A stretch of DNA of 15,398 bases, taken from the NCBI GenBank assembly GCA_003171235.1, contig PMYM01000063.1:889-16286 (forward strand), given 5' to 3'. This DNA is from Phycisphaerales bacterium (lineage in GTDB: Bacteria > Planctomycetota > Phycisphaerae > SM23-33). Under the pieces are notes generated by a model. The model did not search any database, had not been told where the DNA came from, and worked only from the letters and a program-made list of their open reading frames with translations. Shown piece by piece: positions 6,649-12,719 of the stretch. The translations under genes and the position numbers were made by a program. Every line of letters begins with the position of its first letter. Position 1 is the first letter of the stretch.

Positions 6649-7932
6649 ATGGCGCCTACAAATAATATTCCGCCGAAGGTCCCGCAGGAATCGATCTTCC
6701 GGTTCTACTATTTCAGCGAACTGCTCAAGCGCCCCATCTGCGCCGGGAAGATCAAGGACCGCATCGGCAAGCTCTCCGACCTGGTCTTCCAGTTGATCGA
6801 GCCCTATCCCCAGGCCGTGGGGGTCTTCATCGATCACGGCTGGGGGAAACCCAGCGAGTTTATCCCCTGGGAGAAACTGGTGCGGATCGAGGACGACGCC
6901 ATCTTCGTTCAGCCTACGCCCGACGGCAGTCCCTACCCGCCGTTCAAGGACCAGCCGGGGTGGCTGCTGGTCAACGAGCACCTGGTGGGCAAGACCATCC
7001 TGGACCTGGACGGGCGGCGGGTGGAGGTGGTCAACGACGTGCACCTCTTGGAATCCCGGGGCAAGATGGCCATTGTGCACGTGGACGTGTCTTTCAACGG
7101 CTTCCTGCGGCGAATAGGGTTGCGGAACGCCCGCTGGATGAAGGACCGGCTGATCTCCTGGCGATACGTCCAGCCGCTGAACCTGGAAGACGCCGCCGTC
7201 AGCGACGCCGTTTCGCTCTCGGTGACGCGCAAGCAGGTGGCCGACCTGCCTAGCGAAGACCTGGCCGACGTGCTGGAAGAGCTGTCCGGGCGGGAGCAGC
7301 AGGCGGTTTTCCAGGCCCTCGACAGCGAGAAGGCGGCCGATACCCTGGCCGAGGCCGAGCCCCGGGCCCAGCGCCAACTGATCGCCAACTTGCGAAAGGA
7401 AAAGGCCCAGGGCATTCTCTCGGAGATGTCGGTGGCCCAGCTGGCCGACCTGTTCAGCGTGCTGCCTCACGATGACATGCTGGAGATGATGTCCCTGCTG
7501 CCCGAAGACCAGCGCCGTCGCGTGGGCCAGATCGTCTCCGAGCGGGAATCCACCGCCCAGGCCATAATGTCCACACAGTACCTGGCCATGGCCAAGGACC
7601 AGCAGGCCGGGGCCGTGCTGGCACATATCCGCGCCAGCGCCTTGCCGCACGATGTCATCTCCTACGTTTACGTTATCGGCCCGGAGGGTGTGTTGCTGGG
7701 CGTGGTGGACCTGCGCGACCTGGTCTTGGCCCGCGACCAGCAGACCCTGGGCGAGATGATGGTTTCACCGGTCGTGTCCGCCGAAGCCGAAGACACGCGC
7801 GACGACCTGGGAGAACTGTTCGCCAAGTATCACTTCCGCATGGTCCCGGTGGTGGATCGCCAGGACCACTTGCTGGGCGTGGTGCACTACAACGACATCA
7901 TGAAGGGCCTGGTAACCCGGGCCAAGGTGTAA
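6649..7932 (+). CDS. MgtE N-domain/CBS sensor protein without a pore
   Basis: 427 residues, soluble, with no transmembrane segment. Residues about 20-90 and 105-175 look like two PRC-barrel-like beta domains (KIKDRIGKLSDLVF; LVGKTILDLDGRRVEVV). Residues about 195-298 form an MgtE_N helical repeat domain (VADLPSEDLADVLEEL, LFSVLPHDDMLEMMSLL). Residues about 303-425 form a CBS pair (STAQAIMSTQ, YVIGPEGVLLGVVDLRDLV, FRMVPVVDRQDHLLGVV). In MgtE the N and CBS domains bind Mg2+ and close the attached channel; here that channel domain is missing. The Nramp-like gene ends 12 nt upstream and Shine-Dalgarno AAAGGG lies 8 nt before the ATG, so the two are surely co-transcribed. The protein is inferred to gate or sense for that transporter. 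Confidence 0.9.
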   Translation: MAPTNNIPPKVPQESIFRFYYFSELLKRPICAGKIKDRIGKLSDLVFQLIEPYPQAVGVFIDHGWGKPSEFIPWEKLVRIEDDAIFVQPTPDGSPYPPFKDQPGWLLVNEHLVGKTILDLDGRRVEVVNDVHLLESRGKMAIVHVDVSFNGFLRRIGLRNARWMKDRLISWRYVQPLNLEDAAVSDAVSLSVTRKQVADLPSEDLADVLEELSGREQQAVFQALDSEKAADTLAEAEPRAQRQLIANLRKEKAQGILSEMSVAQLADLFSVLPHDDMLEMMSLLPEDQRRRVGQIVSERESTAQAIMSTQYLAMAKDQQAGAVLAHIRASALPHDVISYVYVIGPEGVLLGVVDLRDLVLARDQQTLGEMMVSPVVSAEAEDTRDDLGELFAKYHFRMVPVVDRQDHLLGVVHYNDIMKGLVTRAKV

Positions 7933-7938
7933 CGGCTT

Positions 7939-8139
7939 ATGCCCCGAATCCAGATGACGCCCATGGTGAGGGTTTCTCTCTACGTGCTGGTGCTTTATCT
8001 AGCCAGCATGATCACACTGATAGGCATAAAGAGCTATCGCGTGCTGTCGAAATCAGCTCAGGCGATCCCCGCGCCGGCCGGAGCCCAAACCCAGCCGGCC
8101 ACCCAGGCCACGACCTCCGACCCCGCCTCAACAGATTAG
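7939..8139 (+). CDS. Small single-pass membrane protein, function unknown
   Basis: 66 residues, starting 6 nt after the stop of the MgtE_N/CBS gene and apparently the third gene of the transporter operon. One hydrophobic segment (residues about 11-30, VRVSLYVLVLYLASMITLIG) is followed by a short basic stretch (KSYRVLSKS) and a Pro/Ala/Thr/Gln-rich tail ending PASTD. There is no clear Shine-Dalgarno, so translation may be coupled; internal Met codons at 7954 and 7963 are alternative starts. I do not recognise a family. A small subunit or stabiliser of the transporter is a guess based only on position. Confidence 0.6.
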   Translation: MPRIQMTPMVRVSLYVLVLYLASMITLIGIKSYRVLSKSAQAIPAPAGAQTQPATQATTSDPASTD

Positions 8140-8209
8140 AACCCGTCCGGATAACTCCCTTGTGGCCCGCCCGCCGGCGCGGGCACTTCGGGCGCGGCAA
8201 CTTGGGCGG

Positions 8210-10486
8210 CTAGTGCTTGCGATGCTTGCGGGCGCCGAGGCGTTCGCGCCGGCCGGGGCGGCCCTTGCGCTTCCTGTGGGCCTGCGGCGGCGGAACCGCC
8301 TGAGCGCCCTTGACCTTGGGGCCTTTGCCCCCGGGCGGCTTGCCCGGTGCGCCGGGCGCCGGCTTGGCCGCTCCGGCAGGACGCTGACCCAGCGGCGCCA
8401 GGTTGAGCTGCCGGGCCGGCAGGTTCACCGACAATATCTGCACCGCCAGCGGGTCGCCGATACGATACCGCCGCCCGCTACGCTCGCCCCGGACCTCGCC
8501 GTGCTCTATGGACACGTTCCACCAGTCGTCGCCCAGGTCCTCCATGCGGATCAACCCGTCCACCAGCATGTGGTTGAGCTGCACGAAGCAGCCGAAGTTG
8601 GTCACGCCGGTAACGACGCCGTCGAAGGCCTGGCCCACCTTGCCGGCCAGCAATTGCAGCACCAGCAGGGTTTTCAATTCGTCCTCGGCAGCCTGGGCGC
8701 GCCTTTCGGTCATGGAGCAGTGCTGGCCCAGCGCCACCAGGGCCGGCACGTCCACCGCCGGCAGGGGGCGGTTGGCCGCCAGTTCGGCCACCAGGCGGTG
8801 GACCGTCAGGTCTGGATAGCGACGTATGGGGCTGGTGAAGTGGCAATAGTGCCGGCTGGCCAGGGCGAAATGCCCCACGCTCACGGGAGAGTATTCCGCC
8901 GATTCAAACGACTTGAGCACCGCCAGGTTGACGGCGTACGACTCGGGCCGGCCCTTGACGGTCTTGAGCAATTGCTGCAGATCGTGCCGCGTCAGGTCGC
9001 GCGGCAGTTTGTGCCCGCAGACGCGGGTAAAGACCCCCAGCCGCTGCATGCCGGCGGCGTCGGGGGCGGGGTGGACGCGCCGCAGGAAGGGTACCTTGGC
9101 GGCGTCGAGCATCTCGGCCACGGCCTCGTTGGCCTCGACCATGAACATTTCGATTATGGTGTGCGTGTAGGACTGGTCCTCGGGCACGGCGTCGATCACC
9201 CGGCCCTGATCGTCCAGCACCAGTTCCACCGCCGGCAGATCCAAATGCAGCATGCCCGCCGCCTCCCGCCGCCGCTCGATCAGGTGGGCCAGTTCGTTCA
9301 TCCGCTGGCAGAGCCCGACCACCTTGGGGTCGTGCCCGCCGGTTTGGCCGTCGATGATGGCCTGGGCCTGGGTGTAGGTCAGCCGCTTGGCCGAGCGGAT
9401 CACCGTCCGCGCCAGCCGCCGGCCCAGCACGTTGCCCTGGGCGTCGTAACGGACAAAGGCGCTCAGGCAATAGCGGGGCTGGTCGGCCTGCAGCGAGCAT
9501 ACGCCGTTGGACAGCACCTCCGGCAGCATGGGAATAACGCGCCGGGGGAAGTAAACGCTATTGCCGCGGGTGCGGGCCTCGACGTCCAGGGCTGAACCCT
9601 CGGTCACGAAATGTGAGACATCGGCGATGTGCACCCCCAGGCGCCATTCCTGGCCGTGGCGGGTCAGGCTGATGGCGTCGTCGAAGTCGCGGGCGTCGTC
9701 GGGGTCGATGGTGACTATGGTCTGGCCGGTCAGGTCCTCCCGCCCGGCGATTTTCAGCCCGTCGAACTGCTCGGTCGCCGTCCTGGCCTGATGCAGCACC
9801 GGGGCGGGGAATTCCTCCGGCAGGTTGCGGGCGCGGATTATGGCCCGGGTTTCGGTCTGGATTTGCCCGGAGGCCCCCAGGTTCTCGGTGATGACGCCCC
9901 GGGCCAACTCGCCCGGGCGGGCATAGTCGACGATCTCGGCCACGACCTTCTGGCCGTCCTGGGCGCCAGGCCCCACGTCGGTGACGACCACCGGGGCGGC
10001 GGGGCCCCGGCCATCCGGCAGCACCACCCATGCCTGCTCCGTCCGGCGCAGCGTGCCCACCACCCGGCTGGTGGCGCGGGAGACGATCTCGACCACCCGC
10101 CCTTCGTAGAATTGCCCGCCCTCGCGCCGCCCGCGGCGGGTGACCTCGGCCTGCACCTGGTCGCCGTTCATGGCCCCGCCGTCGGCGCCGGCGGGAATAT
10201 ACAGGTCGCCGTGGCTGTTGGGGGTTTCGGGCGTGACGAAGCCGAAGGCGCGGGCCGTCGCCCGGTAGGTGCCCACGAACCGCCCGGCCGGCTCGGGCAG
10301 CATGAGGCATTGCTTGCCCCCCAGTACCACCCGCCCGGACTCGTGCAGCATCTTGATGGCCGTCCGGAAGGAGTCGTACTCCTGGTCGGCCACGCCCATC
10401 TGCCGGGCCAACTGCCGCGGCTTGAGGGGCTGGTAATCGCGGTTGGCCAGATATTTGACTATGGCATCGACGTAGCGCTGGGGCAT
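8210..10486 (-). CDS. rnr: Ribonuclease R (RNB-family 3'-5' exoribonuclease)
   Basis: 758 residues from ATG 10486; the frame stays open farther upstream, but that part antisenses the YlbF gene and has no RNase R character. The enzyme degrades structured RNA hydrolytically from the 3' end. Domains in order: N-terminal winged helix (about 1-65), cold-shock-like RNA-binding domains (about 66-235), RNB catalytic domain (about 245-590), S1 domain (617-700) and a basic Lys/Arg/Pro-rich tail (703-758). The Mg2+-binding acidic set is Asp261, Asp267, Asp269 and Asp270 in TIDPDDARDFDDAISL. CHFTSPIRRYPDL (548-560) is another RNB signature. The tail resembles those of large RNase R proteins. No Shine-Dalgarno precedes the ATG, and the transcript may be leaderless. 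Confidence 0.97.
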   Translation of the reverse strand: MPQRYVDAIVKYLANRDYQPLKPRQLARQMGVADQEYDSFRTAIKMLHESGRVVLGGKQCLMLPEPAGRFVGTYRATARAFGFVTPETPNSHGDLYIPAGADGGAMNGDQVQAEVTRRGRREGGQFYEGRVVEIVSRATSRVVGTLRRTEQAWVVLPDGRGPAAPVVVTDVGPGAQDGQKVVAEIVDYARPGELARGVITENLGASGQIQTETRAIIRARNLPEEFPAPVLHQARTATEQFDGLKIAGREDLTGQTIVTIDPDDARDFDDAISLTRHGQEWRLGVHIADVSHFVTEGSALDVEARTRGNSVYFPRRVIPMLPEVLSNGVCSLQADQPRYCLSAFVRYDAQGNVLGRRLARTVIRSAKRLTYTQAQAIIDGQTGGHDPKVVGLCQRMNELAHLIERRREAAGMLHLDLPAVELVLDDQGRVIDAVPEDQSYTHTIIEMFMVEANEAVAEMLDAAKVPFLRRVHPAPDAAGMQRLGVFTRVCGHKLPRDLTRHDLQQLLKTVKGRPESYAVNLAVLKSFESAEYSPVSVGHFALASRHYCHFTSPIRRYPDLTVHRLVAELAANRPLPAVDVPALVALGQHCSMTERRAQAAEDELKTLLVLQLLAGKVGQAFDGVVTGVTNFGCFVQLNHMLVDGLIRMEDLGDDWWNVSIEHGEVRGERSGRRYRIGDPLAVQILSVNLPARQLNLAPLGQRPAGAAKPAPGAPGKPPGGKGPKVKGAQAVPPPQAHRKRKGRPGRRERLGARKHRKH

Positions 10487-10494
10487 AATGCGAC

Positions 10495-10524
10495 ATATTA
10501 TTGGCGATGTCCTTGGATTGCCAA
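10495..10524 (-). promoter_or_regulatory. Candidate rnr promoter placing +1 at the start codon
   Basis: Read on the minus strand: -35 TTGGCA (10524-10519), 18-bp spacer, -10 TAATAT (10500-10495). Transcription would begin near 10488, within about 2 nt of ATG 10486, and no Shine-Dalgarno exists. This supports a leaderless mRNA, by inference. Confidence 0.4.
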
Positions 10525-10544
10525 GGCAAAGCCGGGAGACAATT

Positions 10545-10886
10545 GTGAGCGAGATCAACGAACTGGCGGGCAAACTGGGCAAGGCCCTGTCCCAATCGCC
10601 CCAGGCGCTGGCCCTGCGAGCGGCCCGGGCGGAGATGGACAAGCAGCCCCAGATCGCCCAGGCCCTGCAGGAATACCAGAACCAGGCCGACAAGATCGGC
10701 CAACTTGACTCCGAGCAAAAGCCCATCGAGGTCGAAGACAAGAAACTTCTCCAGCAACTGCGGGACAAGCTGGTGAGCTTCGAGATCTTCAAGAAGTTCA
10801 CCGCCGCCCAGATGGAATACGTCAGCCTGATGCACGACGTGAACGAGACCCTCCGCAAGGCCCTGGCCGAGACGGAAAAGATGTAG
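10545..10886 (+). CDS. YlbF/YmcA-family helical protein
   Basis: 113 residues from GTG 10545, with GGGAG (10534-10538) 6 nt upstream. The in-frame ATG at 10488 would add 19 residues without a ribosome site and crowd the rnr start. The sequence is almost all helical and charged: SEINELAGKLGKALSQSP (2-19), AEMDKQPQIAQALQEYQNQADKI in two pieces across 29-51, and FTAAQMEYVSLMHDVNETL (85-103). This matches the Com_YlbF family. In Bacillus, YlbF, YmcA and YaaT form a complex that affects RNase Y-dependent mRNA maturation. A comparable RNA-related role here is inference, supported loosely by divergent RNase R next door. The FAH-family gene starts 7 nt downstream, so the two form an operon. Confidence 0.8.
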   Translation: MSEINELAGKLGKALSQSPQALALRAARAEMDKQPQIAQALQEYQNQADKIGQLDSEQKPIEVEDKKLLQQLRDKLVSFEIFKKFTAAQMEYVSLMHDVNETLRKALAETEKM

Positions 10887-10893
10887 CCCGGCG

Positions 10894-11682
10894 ATGAAGA
10901 TTTACCGCGTCATCGACGATGCCGGCCAGAGTGTTTACGCCGCCCAGACTCCGCAAGGCCTGGCGGCGATTGGCGGCGATATCTTCGGCCAGTTCTCTGT
11001 TACCGACCAACCTGTCCGCTCGACTAAGTTGTTGGCGCCGGTTACGCCGCCCAACATTTTCGCCATCGGGCTGAACTACCGGGCCCACGCCATCGAGACG
11101 GGCAAGCCCATCCCCAGCCACCCCGTAGTCTTCGCCAAGGCTACCACTTCCCTGAGCAACCCCGGCGACCCCATCCGCCTGCCGGCCTGCGGACCCAGTG
11201 CGGTCGATTACGAGTGCGAACTGGCCGTGGTCATCGCCCGCACCTGCCGGAACGTCCCGGCGGCCAAGGCCTCCGACTTCGTGCTGGGCTACACCGTCGC
11301 CAACGACGTGTCCGCCCGCGACTGGCAGGTGCAGCTCGGGCAGTGGGTGCGGGCGAAAAGCTTCGACACTTTCTGCCCGCTCGGCCCGTGCATCGCCACC
11401 GGCCTGGACCCCTCCGACCTGCACCTGACGACCACCCTCAACGGCCAGGTGATGCAGGACTCCCGCACCAGCGACCTGATCTTCTCCGTGCCCCAGCTTG
11501 TTGAGTTCCTCTCCAGCGACCTGACGCTGCTGCCCGGCACGGTGATCCTTACCGGCACGCCCTCGGGCGTGGGCGTTGCCCGCAAACCCCAGGTCTTCCT
11601 CCGCCCCGGCGACCAGGTAACCTGCGCCATCGACGGCATCGGCGAGCTGACCAATCCCGTCGCCGCCGCGACTTCTCCATAG
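10894..11682 (+). CDS. Fumarylacetoacetate hydrolase (FAH)-family enzyme
   Basis: 262 residues, typical of the small bacterial FAH-domain hydrolases/isomerases/decarboxylases acting on 2-oxo acid substrates with a divalent metal. Key features are FAIGLNYRAHAIE (56-68), the metal ligands Glu107 and Glu109 in DYECELAVV and Asp138 in TVANDVSARDWQ, Lys155 in RAKSFDTF, and the TGTPSGVG loop (220-227). All three metal ligands are present, so the enzyme should be active. The exact substrate (acylpyruvate, oxaloacetate or an aromatic-degradation product) cannot be told from sequence. ATG 10894 lies 7 nt after the YlbF-family stop and has no strong Shine-Dalgarno, suggesting coupled translation. A repeat cluster begins just after the stop. 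Confidence 0.95.
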   Translation: MKIYRVIDDAGQSVYAAQTPQGLAAIGGDIFGQFSVTDQPVRSTKLLAPVTPPNIFAIGLNYRAHAIETGKPIPSHPVVFAKATTSLSNPGDPIRLPACGPSAVDYECELAVVIARTCRNVPAAKASDFVLGYTVANDVSARDWQVQLGQWVRAKSFDTFCPLGPCIATGLDPSDLHLTTTLNGQVMQDSRTSDLIFSVPQLVEFLSSDLTLLPGTVILTGTPSGVGVARKPQVFLRPGDQVTCAIDGIGELTNPVAAATSP

Positions 11683-11693
11683 CCAAAGATTCT

Positions 11694-11730
11694 ACGCAGA
11701 GGCGCAGAGAACGCAGAGCTACGCAGAGAA
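11694..11730 (+). repeat. CGCAGAG-type tandem array after the FAH gene
   Basis: Four ACGCAGAG-like units with 8-10 bp periodicity, beginning 11 nt after the FAH stop. They belong to the same sequence family as the inverted arms at 805-834/1051-1080 and the inner arms at 14726-14750/14768-14792, but no inverted partner was found nearby. Confidence 0.75.
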
Positions 11731-11741
11731 AGCTTCATGAT

Positions 11742-11832
11742 GGGTGGCATGGTCACGCTGCTTCTCGCGTGACCATGTTCTATGCTTCCGGGGGCGGGTG
11801 CCGTGGGTTGCGAAGCGTTGCGGAGCAACCAC
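11742..11832 (-). repeat. Composite repeat, complete copy 1 (motifs A + B)
   Basis: Reverse orientation. Motif A: tail GGGTGG, stem CATGGTCACGC (11748-11758) with GCGTGACCATG (11767-11777), 8-nt loop. A linker containing CTATGCTTCCGG follows, then motif B (11796-11832), with GGTTGC pairing with GCAACC around GAAGCGTTGCGGA. Lying about 60 nt after the FAH stop, it could also stabilise that mRNA's 3' end. Confidence 0.8.
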
Positions 11833-12129
11833 CTTTCCGACAGGTTCCCATCGCTACGTGCAATACAATAAGTGCGTACATGCTTGCCTGTATCCGCTCT
11901 GTTTCCACTAGTATTTGCAACTCATAGACTTGCGGCGTTTTGACAGTAGAAACGGGCGGAAAACTACGGAAAATGGCGAAAAATGGCACAAAATTCTGGC
12001 AAAGGGCAGCAGCCTCGAAAAGGTGTTTTGATTCCCGGTGGCACAGGTTTGTAACCTGTGCCTGCATCCTGGAGAAACCCCCTCATCCGCTTACCGCATG
12101 TGCCCCAAAGGTTCAAGTGGGGGGGGACT
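11833..12129. other. Non-coding repeat-rich stretch
   Basis: No gene is supported. It contains an A-rich segment around 11940-12000 with repeated AAAATGGC words (ACGGAAAATGGCGAAAAATGG) and the palindrome at 12040-12062. The AAAATGGC segment looks like a dispersed element, but no second copy lies in the window. Confidence 0.5.
12040..12062. repeat. Perfect 10-bp-stem palindrome
   Basis: GGCACAGGTT (12040-12049) and AACCTGTGCC (12053-12062) flank a 3-nt loop TGT. There is no T-tract, so it is not an evident terminator. It is likely another dispersed palindromic repeat, seen only once here. Confidence 0.7.
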
Positions 12130-12168
12130 GGGTGCCGTGGGGTGCGGAGCGACAGCGGAGCAACCACG
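12130..12168 (-). repeat. Motif B alone
   Basis: Starts GGGTGCCGTGGGGTGCGGAG and ends GCGGAGCAACCACG. It matches the B half of the composite element at 11796-11832 and 12276-12314, and the reverse complement of 13900-13938. No motif A is directly attached; the nearest is at 12199. Confidence 0.75.
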
Positions 12169-12198
12169 TCCCCGCCCTCTGGCCTGTAGCCTGTGGCC

Positions 12199-12314
12199 GG
12201 GTGGCATGGTCACGCTTCCTTTCGCGTGACCATGTTTAGCCTTCCAGCGGCGGCGCATCTCGCGATCAACCAGCCGGGGTGCCCTGGGCTTCAGAACGCA
12301 GCGGAGCAACCACG
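12199..12314 (-). repeat. Composite repeat, complete copy 2 (motifs A + B)
   Basis: Motif A (12199-12234) has a perfect 11-bp stem and an 8-nt loop, the reverse complement of GAAAGGAA, identical to the copy at 77-112. Motif B is at 12276-12314. The linker is about 41 nt, longer than in the other complete copies, so this copy carries an insertion or a variant linker. A short CCTGTAG-type run (12181-12194) abuts it on the left. Confidence 0.8.
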
Positions 12315-12321
12315 TCGCCGA

Positions 12322-12349
12322 CCTGTAGCCTGTACCCTGTAGCCTGTAG
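12322..12349 (+). repeat. Heptad tandem repeat (CCTGTAG)x4
   Basis: Units CCTGTAG, CCTGTAC, CCTGTAG, CCTGTAG. A shorter run of the same family lies at 12181-12194. Unlike the arrays at 1454, 3191 and 14014, this one is not attached to a gene end; it abuts motif B. Confidence 0.85.
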
Positions 12350-12544
12350 TCTAGTGCCTGACCCTCTTCACTTGTCAAAAAGCCGCCCCGGAAAGTGCGA
12401 CCCCGGACATCCCCCAAAAGGATGTTGTCTATATATATAACAACTGCTTCGTAAAAGTCAAGTACAATCCCTTGCCGGCAGCGGATTTTCTTGCCAAGCC
12501 CAGGCCGGGGTAGGGCGAGCGGCTGTGGGGGGCACTCAGAGTCC
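12350..12544. other. Non-coding stretch with an AT-rich palindrome
   Basis: No gene is supported. The most AT-rich spot of the window, TATATATATAA (12430-12440), lies inside an imperfect palindrome with GTTGT (12424-12428) and ACAAC (12440-12444) at its ends. A TACAAT box (12463-12468) has no matching -35. The 21-nt direct repeat at 12510-12530 recurs beyond the nuclease gene. Confidence 0.45.
12510..12530 (+). repeat. Direct repeat left of the nuclease gene
   Basis: GTAGGGCGAGCGGCTGTGGG and one more G match 13851-13871 at 18 of 21 positions in the same orientation. The pair brackets the nuclease gene with about 1.3 kb between copies. Confidence 0.5.
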
Positions 12545-12580
12545 GGGTGGCATTGTCACGCTGCTTCTTGCGTGACCATG
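12545..12580 (-). repeat. Motif A hairpin alone, one stem mismatch
   Basis: GGGTGG tail, stem CATTGTCACGC (12551-12561) with GCGTGACCATG (12570-12580), 8-nt loop. A single T replaces G in the left arm. Its right half supplies the weak -35 of the candidate nuclease promoter. Confidence 0.8.
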
Positions 12581-12595
12581 CTGGCATGTTAGAAT
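12568..12595 (+). promoter_or_regulatory. Weak candidate promoter for the nuclease gene
   Basis: -10 TAGAAT (12590-12595) matches 5 of 6 consensus bases, but -35 TTGCGT (12568-12573, inside the REP-like hairpin) matches only 3, with a 16-bp spacer. It would give a leader of about 120 nt containing the paired hairpins at 12633-12703. Confidence 0.3.
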
Positions 12596-12632
12596 CATGC
12601 CATGTCCTTGGGGAAGAAGGTCAAGATTGCAG

Positions 12633-12703
12633 GTCGGGCATACATGCCCGACACCATGCTCCCCGTTCCAAGAGCGTCGGGCAGGTATGCGCGACCTGCC
12701 GAC
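12633..12703 (+). promoter_or_regulatory. Attenuator-like leader with alternative hairpins
   Basis: Hairpin 1: GTCGGGCA (12633-12640) with TGCCCGAC (12645-12652), loop TACA. Hairpin 2: GTCGGGCAGGT (12676-12686, one G bulged) with ACCTGCCGAC (12694-12703), loop of 7. The left arms share the octamer GTCGGGCA, so the right arm of hairpin 1 can pair instead with the left arm of hairpin 2. The element ends 1 nt before the ribosome site GGAGGAAGG (12705-12713). It could be a regulatory switch or a chance insertion of dispersed palindromes. Confidence 0.45.
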
Positions 12704-12719
12704 TGGAGGAAGGTGCGAA

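Noticed and set aside
5221..7650. Minus-strand frame of about 800 codons opposite the transporter operon
   Set aside because: It spans two well-supported opposite-strand genes and their junction, has biased His/Gln/Gly/Arg content and shows no domain.
8165..8183. Terminator hairpin between the small membrane protein and rnr
   Set aside because: GCCCGC and GCGGGC can pair across an 8-nt loop, but the region is so GC-rich that a 6-bp stem is unremarkable, and there is no T-run.
8162..10708. Plus-strand frames opposite rnr (8162-9595 and 9629-10708)
   Set aside because: Both are antisense shadows of RNase R, whose catalytic motifs are intact on the minus strand.
10487..10858. N-terminal extension of RNase R to 10858
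   Set aside because: The extra 124 codons are antisense to the YlbF-family gene, Ser/Trp/Leu-rich, and lack RNase R similarity; the winged-helix start fits ATG 10486.
12424..12444. Replication origin or promoter at the TATATATA palindrome
   Set aside because: A single AT-rich spot without DnaA boxes, a -35 element or origin genes; too little to support either reading.
12597..12719. 41-codon N-terminal extension of the nuclease gene
   Set aside because: It crosses both leader hairpins, is Cys/Pro/Arg-rich without domain character and lacks a ribosome site, whereas ATG 12720 has a strong one.
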